DNA of 5,281 bases from an uncultured Paraprevotella sp. (GTDB taxonomy: Bacteria; Bacteroidota; Bacteroidia; Bacteroidales; Bacteroidaceae), in assembly GCA_900770805.1 (NCBI GenBank), contig CAAGLP010000148.1:1-5281 (forward strand), given 5' to 3'. A program made the position numbers and the translations under genes. The notes below the pieces were generated by a model. That model was given only the letters and a program-made list of their open reading frames with translations. It had not been told where the DNA came from and made no database searches. Below are positions 1 through 5,281 of the stretch, piece after piece. Position 1 is the first letter of the stretch. Each line of letters opens with the position of its first letter.

Positions 1-466
1 CAAAATGCCCTTAGCAATCACCGCCATGGGAGCCACGTTCAATTTTACCAACAGTACACTTCTGTGTGCCAGCGTTGTGGCTTTCCCCAAGGAGTCATAT
101 ACCGACATATGTTCGTATGCCGGCAACTGGAACTTCTGGTTGGGCATCGTACTCTTCTTCATGGGCATGTACACCCACATGAAGGCAGATCATACCATAC
201 GTAATCTGCGCAAACCTGGCGATACCAACCACTATCTGCCCAAGGGCGGACTTTTTGACTATGTGACCAGCGCCAACTACTTTGGCGAACTGCTCGAGTG
301 GACAGGCTTTGCCATACTTCTGTGCAACCCTGCCGCATGGATGTTCGTGTGGTGGACAGCCGCCAATCTGGTGCCACGCGCTCATGCTATCAACAAGAAA
401 TACCGTGCTGAATTCGGTAACGAACAAGTGGGCAAGAGAAAGCGTGTAATACCTTTTATATATTAA
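1..466 (+). CDS. Steroid 5-alpha-reductase family protein (3-oxo-5-alpha-steroid 4-dehydrogenase), C-terminal part, 5' end outside window
   Basis: This integral membrane enzyme is expected to reduce the C4-C5 double bond of 3-oxo-delta4 steroids or bile acids with NADPH, giving the 5-alpha (allo/planar) product. Numbering residues from the Met codon at base 5, the visible part contains D62, RNLRKPGD (66-73), PKGGLFDYV (79-87), SANYFGELLEW (89-99), NLVPRA (121-126) and the C-terminal RKRVIPFIY (145-153). These match the conserved C-terminal half of human SRD5A1/2 and plant DET2, including the Asn and Glu of ANYFGE that lie near the cofactor and active site. Hydrophobic stretches at about 11-28, 44-58 and 97-120 fit membrane helices. 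The family is about 250-260 aa, so roughly 100 residues, including the usual catalytic Glu/Tyr region, lie upstream of base 1. The Met at base 5 is internal, because an in-frame Lys codon precedes it and the sequence is open to the edge. The stop is TAA at 464-466. The family call is firm; the natural substrate is inferred. Confidence 0.93.
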   Translation, partial: KMPLAITAMGATFNFTNSTLLCASVVAFPKESYTDICSYAGNWNFWLGIVLFFMGMYTHMKADHTIRNLRKPGDTNHYLPKGGLFDYVTSANYFGELLEWTGFAILLCNPAAWMFVWWTAANLVPRAHAINKKYRAEFGNEQVGKRKRVIPFIY

Positions 467-476
467 TTAAGATATC

Positions 477-496
477 CCAGAAAGTCTGGAAAGACT
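477..496 (+). other. Two overlapping, mutually exclusive short hairpins in the 57-nt gap between the reductase genes
   Basis: CCAGA (477-481) can pair with TCTGG (485-489), and AGTCT (483-487) can pair with AGACT (492-496). The two 5-bp stems share bases, so only one can form at a time. They lie between the stop of the 5-alpha-reductase gene and the A-rich leader of the flavin oxidoreductase gene. They could affect mRNA processing or the relative expression of the two genes, but stems this short also arise by chance. Confidence 0.3.
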
Positions 497-523
497 AGAA
501 CATCAAGAAAAAACAAAACCAAA

Positions 524-1765
524 ATGGAAAACAAGATATTTGAACCCGCCCAAATAGGTCCTCTCACCCTGAGAAATCGCACCATACGCAGTGCTGCCTT
601 CGAAAGCATGTGCCCCGGACATGAGCCAAGCCAACAGCTCTTCGACTATCACACCAGCGTGGCACGTGGAGGTGTGGGAATGACCACAATTGCATACGCC
701 GCCGTGACAGAGAGCGGTCTGAGCTTTGACCGTCAGCTGGTAATGTGTCCAGAGATAGTTCCCGGCCTGAAGAAACTGACCGATGCCATCCACGAGGCTG
801 GTGCTGCGGCAGGTATTCAGTTGGGACATTGTGGCAACATGAGCCACAAGGACATCTGCGGTTGCATCCCTGTGGGAGCTTGCACAGGTTTCAACCTCTA
901 CTCCCCCACTATCGTGCGAGGTCTTCGCAAGGAGGAGTTGCCCGAATTGGCAAAGAAATTCGGCAATGCCGTAAACCTTGCTCGCGAGGCAGGTTTTGAT
1001 AGCGTGGAGATACATTGCGGACATGGTTATCTCATTGACCAGTTCCTCAACCCCTACTTCAACCATCGCAAGGACGAATACGGAGGTTCACTCGAAAACC
1101 GTATGCGCTTCATGACCATGTGTATTGAAGAGGTGATGAAGGCGGCCAAGGACGATATGGCCGTTATCGTGAAGATGAACATGCGCGACGGTTTGAAGAA
1201 ACCAGGCACCACCATTGACGAGAGCATACTGATAGCCAAGCGCCTTCAGGACCTTGGCGTCCATGCTATTGTGCTGAGCGGTGGTTTGGTGAGCGCAACA
1301 CCCATGTATGTGATGCGTGGCGAGATGCCTATAAAGACGATGACACACTACATGGACAAGTGGTGGCTGAAGATGGGTGTGCGTGCTTGTGGCAAGATGA
1401 TGGTACCCACCGTACCCTATGAAGAGGCATACTTCCTGGAGGATGCTCTGAAGTTCCGCGAGGCATTGCCCGATATGAAGTTCATCTATGTTGGTGGCCT
1501 GGTGGCTGGCGACAAGATTAACGAAGTACTCTCGCATGGTTTCGAGGCCGTGCAGATGGCACGCAGTTTGCTGAACGAGCCCGACTTTGTAAATCGCCTT
1601 AAGGAAGACCAGCACCATCGTTGCGGATGCGGACATAGTAACTATTGCATTGGCCGCATGTACACCCTTGAAATGGCATGCCACAAACATCTCCAAGAAC
1701 CTCTGCCCAATAATCTCAAGGAAGAGATTGCTCGCATTGAAAAAGAACAAGGAGGAAATAAATAA
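524..1765 (+). CDS. Single-domain Old Yellow Enzyme-family NADH:flavin oxidoreductase, putative 3-oxo-delta4-steroid/bile acid 5-beta-reductase
   Basis: This 413-aa protein is an FMN-binding TIM barrel of the OYE/2,4-dienoyl-CoA reductase/BaiCD type. Visible motifs are the N-terminal GPLTLRNR (12-19), IQLGHCG (98-104), the active-site segment EIHCGHGYLIDQFLNP (162-177) with the H-x-x-H pair H164/H167 and Tyr169, the family signature DEYGGSLENR (184-193), and the phosphate-binding VGG (323-325) with MARSLLNEPD (345-354). BaiCD-type enzymes of about 640 aa add a C-terminal FAD/NAD(P)H domain; this protein lacks it and would need a separate electron donor or direct NAD(P)H use. The C-terminal cysteine cluster is C367, C369, C375 and C386, with Ser372 where related proteins usually have a Cys. 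The ATG at 524 is preceded only by an A-rich leader, as is common in Bacteroidota. It follows the 5-alpha-reductase gene by 57 nt and precedes the SDR gene by 12 nt, which suggests action on the same 3-oxo-delta4 substrate but to 5-beta products. The fold is certain. The 5-beta-reductase role is inferred from context, and another enone reductase activity is possible. Confidence 0.85.
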   Translation: MENKIFEPAQIGPLTLRNRTIRSAAFESMCPGHEPSQQLFDYHTSVARGGVGMTTIAYAAVTESGLSFDRQLVMCPEIVPGLKKLTDAIHEAGAAAGIQLGHCGNMSHKDICGCIPVGACTGFNLYSPTIVRGLRKEELPELAKKFGNAVNLAREAGFDSVEIHCGHGYLIDQFLNPYFNHRKDEYGGSLENRMRFMTMCIEEVMKAAKDDMAVIVKMNMRDGLKKPGTTIDESILIAKRLQDLGVHAIVLSGGLVSATPMYVMRGEMPIKTMTHYMDKWWLKMGVRACGKMMVPTVPYEEAYFLEDALKFREALPDMKFIYVGGLVAGDKINEVLSHGFEAVQMARSLLNEPDFVNRLKEDQHHRCGCGHSNYCIGRMYTLEMACHKHLQEPLPNNLKEEIARIEKEQGGNK

Positions 1766-1777
1766 AGATCGACATCT

Positions 1778-2638
1778 ATGAACAACAAAATAGCCATCGT
1801 AACTGGTGCTGACGGAGACATGGGTATGGAAGAAACCCGTGCCGTAGCCAAAGCCGGATATCATACCATCATGGCATGCTATTGCCCTGCCAAGGCAAAA
1901 GAGAAGTGCCGAAAGTTGATTGAAGAAACAGGAAACAAGAATATCGAGGTCATTGGAATCGATCTGGCAAACCTGCAAACCGTGCGTCACTTTGCAGACA
2001 CCATCAAGGAGCGCTTTGGCAGAGTAGACCTTTTGATGAACAATGCCGGCACATTGGAAACTGGCCAGCACTTTACCGTTGACGGACTTGAGCGCACCAT
2101 CAGCGTGAACTATGTGGGTCCTTATCTGCTCACACGCCTCCTCCTTCCCCTGATGCCCGAAGGTTCACGCATCGTGAACATGGCATCGTGCGTGCACCCT
2201 ATGGGACGACTGAACTTCCCGCACTTCTTCGAGAAGGGTTGCAAAGGCTGCTTCCTTCGCATCTGGCCTTATAGCAATAGCAAGCTGGCAATAACTCTGT
2301 TCACCTTCGAACTTGCCAAGAGAATAAAGAAGCTGGGCATCACGGTAAATGCCGTTGATCCAGGTATCGTTGACACAGGCATCATACGCATGCAAATGTT
2401 CTTCGACCCCATCACCGACCTCATATTCCGTCCCATCATACGTACACCACTTCAGGGTGCCGACACAGCCATTCGTCTGCTTCTCGACAAGGAAGTGGAG
2501 GGACAAACCGGTACATTCAACCGCTCACGAAAGATTGTCAACCTTGGCAAGAAATACACCGAGCATCCCAAGATGCTGGAACTTTGGGAAAGAACAGAGG
2601 AAATAGTAAAACCATTCTTGGAAGGAAGCGTTTCATAA
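1778..2638 (+). CDS. Short-chain dehydrogenase/reductase (retinol dehydrogenase-like), putative 3-hydroxysteroid dehydrogenase
   Basis: This 286-aa classical SDR shows a Rossmann start IAIVTGADGDMG (5-16), an acidic IDLAN at the end of beta-3 (61-65), NNAG (88-91) and catalytic N111, S137 and the YxxxK pair Y165/K169, followed by the PG motif (195-196). It should oxidise or reduce a hydroxyl/ketone with NAD(P)H. The overall pattern (MAC after beta-2, VNYVGPYLLT, SNSK) resembles retinol dehydrogenase and hydroxysteroid dehydrogenase SDRs. Beside two delta4-steroid reductases, a 3-alpha or 3-beta-hydroxysteroid dehydrogenase is the best guess. The glycine motif is altered: the family's TGxxxGxG has Asp14 in place of the second Gly, with a Gly one residue earlier. 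The Arg that often follows MAC in NADP-dependent members is Tyr35, so the cofactor cannot be assigned. The ATG at 1778 lies 12 nt after the previous stop. An AAGGAGG at 1749-1755 sits 22 nt away, too far for normal Shine-Dalgarno use, so translational coupling is more likely. The substrate is inferred from neighbours only. Confidence 0.87.
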   Translation: MNNKIAIVTGADGDMGMEETRAVAKAGYHTIMACYCPAKAKEKCRKLIEETGNKNIEVIGIDLANLQTVRHFADTIKERFGRVDLLMNNAGTLETGQHFTVDGLERTISVNYVGPYLLTRLLLPLMPEGSRIVNMASCVHPMGRLNFPHFFEKGCKGCFLRIWPYSNSKLAITLFTFELAKRIKKLGITVNAVDPGIVDTGIIRMQMFFDPITDLIFRPIIRTPLQGADTAIRLLLDKEVEGQTGTFNRSRKIVNLGKKYTEHPKMLELWERTEEIVKPFLEGSVS

Positions 2639-2671
2639 AGCAGGCTTCTTTACTGACACTCTAACAACAAC

Positions 2672-2706
2672 GAGAAGAGGGCTTTCTGCCAGAAAGTCCT
2701 CTTCTC
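2672..2706 (+). terminator. 16-bp stem-loop after the steroid gene set, probable terminator or 3'-end hairpin
   Basis: The left arm at 2672-2687 pairs with the right arm at 2691-2706 over 16 positions, with one G.T (G.U in RNA) pair and a GCC loop at 2688-2690. It starts 33 nt after the SDR stop codon and lies 73 nt before the clpB ATG. No T-run follows on the + strand, so it is not a textbook intrinsic terminator; it may act as a 3'-end stabiliser or as a weak or two-way terminator. Its position between two functionally unrelated gene groups supports a transcript boundary. Confidence 0.65.
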
Positions 2707-2779
2707 TGCCATTATGACTGATTTTCAGTATTTTGCATAACACTTGTAGCATTTGAGCAAACCACTAAAAACAATTATT

Positions 2780-4843
2780 ATGCAGAACAACATGAACAAT
2801 CAGCAGAATCAAGAGAAGGCTCTTGACCGCTTCGCTCGCAACCTCGTAGAGGATGCCAAGAAGGGAAAACTCGACCCTGTTATCGGTCGTGATGAGGAAA
2901 TTCGTCGTGTGCTGCAGATTCTAAGCCGCCGCACAAAGAATAATCCTATCCTTATAGGTGAACCCGGTACGGGTAAAACCGCCATCGTGGAAGGACTGGC
3001 ACACCGCATTCTTCGTGGTGATGTGCCTGAGAACCTTAAAGGCAAACAGATATACTCCCTCGATATGGGTGCACTAATTGCCGGTGCAAAATATCAGGGT
3101 GAGTTTGAGGAAAGACTGAAAGGCGTTATCTCGGAGGTAACAGAAAGTCAAGGCGAAATAATCCTCTTCATAGACGAGATACACACCTTGGTTGGTGCCG
3201 GACAAACACAGGGTGCCATGGATGCCGCCAACATACTAAAACCAGCTTTGGCTCGTGGCGAGTTGCGCAGCATTGGTGCAACCACTCTTGACGAATACCA
3301 GAAATACTTCGAGAAGGACAAGGCCCTCGAGCGCCGTTTCCAAACCGTTCAGGTAGACGAGCCCGATGTGCCTTCAAGCATAAGCATATTGCGCGGTCTG
3401 AAGGAGCGATATGAACAGCACCACCGTGTGCGCATTCAGGACGATGCTATCATTTCGGCCGTTAGTCTGTCGCACCGCTACATCACCGACCGTTTCCTAC
3501 CCGACAAGGCCATCGACCTTATGGACGAGGCAGCCGCACGATTGCGAATGGAGCGCGACTCCGTACCAGAACAATTGGATGAGTTGAGTCGTCGTCTCGG
3601 TCAGTTGGAGATTGAACGAGAGGCCATCAAGCGCGAGAAAGACAAGAACAAGTTGGAGGAGTTGAACCGCGAGATAGATGCTCTGAAGAACGAGGAAACC
3701 GCCATGCGCCAGCAATGGGAGAAGGAGAAGTCCCAGGCAGAAAGCATACAGACTATCAAGGACAAACAACAGGCCCTGAAACAAGAAGCAGAACAACGCG
3801 AACGCGAGGGTGACTATGCTCGTGTAGCAGAGATTCGCTATAGTCTTCTGCCCAAACTGGAACAGGAACTGAAGACTAACACCGAAGCTCTTGGTACTTC
3901 AAAGTTGCTGAGGGAAGAGGTTACATCTGACGATATAGCCGATGTGGTAAGCCGTTGGACTGGTATACCAGTAAACCGCATGAAGACAAGCGAGCGCGAC
4001 AAGCTCCTCAATCTCGAGGACGAACTGCATCAGCGTGTCATAGGCCAGCAGGATGCCATACTGGCCGTCAGCGATGCCGTGCGCCGTAGTCGCGCAGGTC
4101 TTCAGGATCCCAAGCGACCCATAGGTTCGTTCATCTTCCTCGGCACCACTGGTGTCGGCAAGACAGAACTTGCACGTGCCTTGGCAGAGTATCTCTTCGA
4201 TGACGAACAGATGATGACACGCATAGATATGTCTGAGTATCAGGAGAAGTTCTCCGTAACTCGACTCATCGGTGCTCCTCCGGGATATGTGGGTTATGAC
4301 GAGGGTGGCCAACTCACCGAGGCTGTGCGTCGCAAGCCATACAGCGTTGTGCTCTTTGATGAGATTGAGAAGGCTCACCCCGATGTGTTCAACACCCTGT
4401 TGCAGGTACTCGACGATGGCCGTCTTACTGATAGCAAGGGACGTACCGTCAACTTCAAGAACACCATTATCATAATGACATCCAACTATACACACGAACA
4501 ACTCTTCAAGACCGTGCGTCCTGAGTTTCTCAACCGTGTGGACGAAATCATTACCTTCACTCCTCTCAACGAAGAGCAGATCAAGAGTATCGTGTGCCTG
4601 CAACTGGACATCATCAAAAAGCGTCTTGCCGACAACGACATCACCCTGGACATCAGCCAGAGTGCCATTGAACTACTTGCACGCGAGGGATATAATCCCG
4701 ACTTCGGTGCTCGTCCCGTAAAGCGTGCCATACAGCGCCTCCTGCTCAACGACCTCAGCAAGACCTTGCTTTCTGGCACTCTCGACTGCACCAAGACCAT
4801 CATCGTGGATGCAGATGAGGAGAAACTGACATTCCATAACTGA
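2780..4843 (+). CDS. clpB: ClpB-type AAA+ disaggregase lacking the N-terminal Clp_N domain
   Basis: ClpB is a hexameric ATP-driven disaggregase that works with DnaK to pull proteins out of aggregates in the cytoplasm. Numbered from the ATG at 2780 (687 aa), the first AAA+ domain has Walker A GEPGTGKT (60-67), Walker B IILFIDE (127-133) and arginine finger ALERRF (182-187). The ClpB-specific coiled-coil middle domain spans about 250-385 and includes REGDYARVAEIRY. The second AAA+ domain has GTTGVGKT (455-462), pore loop GYVG (502-505), VVLFDE (523-528), sensor-1 Asn569, PEFLNR (581-586) and sensor-2 GARPVKR (643-649). The roughly 150-residue Clp_N domain is absent: the protein begins with a short Asn/Gln-rich leader directly at the linker before KLDPVIGRDEEIRR. 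Only 11 residues separate sensor-1 from PEFLNR, against 31 in E. coli ClpB. An in-frame TTG at 2753 and an ATG at 2792 are alternative starts; 2780 is preferred for its ATG and A-rich leader. The tandem stops TGA TAA end the gene. It may be the sole ClpB or a second, specialised copy. Confidence 0.9.
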   Translation: MQNNMNNQQNQEKALDRFARNLVEDAKKGKLDPVIGRDEEIRRVLQILSRRTKNNPILIGEPGTGKTAIVEGLAHRILRGDVPENLKGKQIYSLDMGALIAGAKYQGEFEERLKGVISEVTESQGEIILFIDEIHTLVGAGQTQGAMDAANILKPALARGELRSIGATTLDEYQKYFEKDKALERRFQTVQVDEPDVPSSISILRGLKERYEQHHRVRIQDDAIISAVSLSHRYITDRFLPDKAIDLMDEAAARLRMERDSVPEQLDELSRRLGQLEIEREAIKREKDKNKLEELNREIDALKNEETAMRQQWEKEKSQAESIQTIKDKQQALKQEAEQREREGDYARVAEIRYSLLPKLEQELKTNTEALGTSKLLREEVTSDDIADVVSRWTGIPVNRMKTSERDKLLNLEDELHQRVIGQQDAILAVSDAVRRSRAGLQDPKRPIGSFIFLGTTGVGKTELARALAEYLFDDEQMMTRIDMSEYQEKFSVTRLIGAPPGYVGYDEGGQLTEAVRRKPYSVVLFDEIEKAHPDVFNTLLQVLDDGRLTDSKGRTVNFKNTIIIMTSNYTHEQLFKTVRPEFLNRVDEIITFTPLNEEQIKSIVCLQLDIIKKRLADNDITLDISQSAIELLAREGYNPDFGARPVKRAIQRLLLNDLSKTLLSGTLDCTKTIIVDADEEKLTFHN

Positions 4844-4848
4844 TAAAA

Positions 4849-5154
4849 ATGAAAAGACTTCTCATCATACTTTTCTCTGGCATATTGCTCATACCGGTAC
4901 TTGTACTCTGTCTTGTCAGCAAGAAGCAGCATATCAAGTACTGGTATGCCTTCAATCACAGAATCAAGACATATCCGTCCTTGCCCGAGAACAAGATTGA
5001 CCTGTTGTTCTCGCTCTGCGTCAACTTCCTCCTTCTCGTTGGCAAGCGTGTGGGAATGAGTTACAACGAAATAAACATCTGGATATTCTGCATCATCTGG
5101 CCTGTCCTTACCCTTATCTCCATAGCCCTGAACATCGTGCTTCTGTGTATATAA
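4849..5154 (+). CDS. Small hydrophobic membrane protein of unknown function
   Basis: I do not recognise this 101-aa protein. It has a basic start (MKR) and a strong hydrophobic segment at about 4-23, then a polar stretch rich in Lys/His/Tyr (24-50), a mildly hydrophobic stretch at 51-65 followed by KR, and a long hydrophobic segment at about 76-100 that runs to the C-terminus. It is probably an inner-membrane protein with two helices, perhaps three. The ATG lies 5 nt after the clpB stop, in a different frame, so the two genes are probably co-transcribed and may be translationally coupled. The initial helix is followed by Cys21, but the LVLC context is not a good lipobox because position -1 should be small, so a lipoprotein is unlikely. 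The coding call rests on the tight spacing, a membrane protein-like composition and the absence of a competing frame. A functional link to ClpB is not shown by the sequence. Confidence 0.75.
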   Translation: MKRLLIILFSGILLIPVLVLCLVSKKQHIKYWYAFNHRIKTYPSLPENKIDLLFSLCVNFLLLVGKRVGMSYNEINIWIFCIIWPVLTLISIALNIVLLCI

Positions 5155-5157
5155 TGG

Positions 5158-5281
5158 TATACTTGCGCTCGCGGTGAAAAATATTCAGGTAAACTTGATA
5201 TTTCTCGCTCGCTTATTTGTATATTTGAGATAAACTCGAATATACTTGCGCTCGCGGTGAAAAATATTCAAGTAAACTTGA
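5158..5281. repeat. Intergenic A-B-A' hairpin repeat array, cut by the window edge
   Basis: Two 41-nt copies at 5158-5198 and 5241-5281 match at 40 of 41 positions (G versus A at 5188/5271) and are 83 nt apart. The 42 nt between them (5199-5240) form a diverged version of the same unit that shares CGCTCGC (5206-5212; compare 5166-5172 and 5249-5255), ATATT and TAAACTYGA. Each unit ends in a small hairpin around a TAAA loop: 5185-5198, 5224-5240 and 5268-5281. The pairing survives base changes by G.T wobbles or a replacement pair. The array starts 3 nt after the last stop codon and is far more AT-rich than the genes. No open frame or transposase is seen. It could be a REP-like intergenic repeat or a structured 3' UTR. 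Its full extent is unknown because the last copy ends at the final base. Confidence 0.8.

Noticed and set aside
1749..1755. AAGGAGG as ribosome-binding site for the SDR gene
   Set aside because: It is 22 nt from the ATG, well beyond normal spacing, lies within the codons for Gln-Gly-Gly of the preceding gene, and Bacteroidota rarely depend on Shine-Dalgarno sites.
1088..2071. Long open frame on the - strand (327 codons) antisense to the flavin oxidoreductase and SDR genes
   Set aside because: It overlaps two clearly recognisable + strand genes, crosses their junction, and its His/Cys-rich translation resembles no family I know. It is a codon-bias shadow.
2729..2755. Possible Bacteroidota-type -7 elements (TATTTTG at 2729-2735; TAGCATTTG at 2747-2755) upstream of clpB
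   Set aside because: Both deviate by one base in spacing from TAnnTTTG, and no convincing -33 TTTG lies at the right distance. A clpB promoter is expected in this gap but cannot be placed.
2753..2779. TTG at 2753 as start of clpB
   Set aside because: The nine extra residues match nothing in ClpB, and ATG codons at 2780 and 2792 fit better with an A-rich leader.
3899..4603. Open frame on the - strand (234 codons) antisense to clpB
   Set aside because: It lies entirely inside the conserved second AAA+ domain of clpB and shows no recognisable motif.
4849..4911. Lipoprotein signal on the small membrane protein (Cys21)
   Set aside because: The residues before the Cys are LVL; a lipobox needs a small residue such as Gly, Ala or Ser immediately before it.
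5158..5281. CRISPR array
   Set aside because: Only two close copies are present, and the sequence between them is a diverged copy of the same unit rather than a unique spacer. No cas gene is in the window.

Overview
The window looks like chromosomal DNA from a gut-type Bacteroidota, most likely order Bacteroidales and possibly near Prevotella. The ClpB-like protein closely resembles Bacteroides/Prevotella ClpB as I remember it, the start codons mostly lack a well-spaced Shine-Dalgarno and follow A-rich leaders, and the genes are of medium G+C with AT-rich gaps. The genus is inference; no rRNA or other marker gene is present. All five genes lie on the + strand.

Region 1 (1-2638) is a compact three-gene set that reads as a 3-oxo-delta4-steroid (bile acid or steroid hormone) reduction operon. 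It holds the C-terminal 153 residues of a membrane steroid 5-alpha-reductase (5' end cut by the window), a single-domain Old Yellow Enzyme/BaiCD-like NADH:flavin oxidoreductase that could be the matching 5-beta-reductase, and a short-chain dehydrogenase that could be the 3-hydroxysteroid dehydrogenase. The gaps are 57 and 12 nt. Together they could saturate the C4-C5 double bond to either the 5-alpha (allo) or the 5-beta configuration and interconvert the 3-keto and 3-hydroxy groups. This is the combination described for isoallolithocholate/isolithocholate formation in gut Bacteroidota. The set ends before a 16-bp hairpin at 2672-2706.

Region 2 (2780-5154) carries a ClpB-type AAA+ disaggregase gene followed 5 nt later by a gene for a small membrane protein of unknown function. 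The ClpB is unusual in two ways. It has no N-terminal Clp_N domain (687 aa instead of about 860), and its second ATPase domain is about 20 or more residues short between the sensor-1 Asn and the arginine-finger motif, although every nucleotide-binding motif is intact.

Region 3 (5155-5281) is non-coding and AT-rich. It starts right after the last stop codon and holds an alternating A-B-A' repeat, with two 41-nt copies 83 nt apart differing at one base and a diverged unit between them. Each unit ends in a small hairpin whose pairing is kept despite base changes. The array runs off the window edge.
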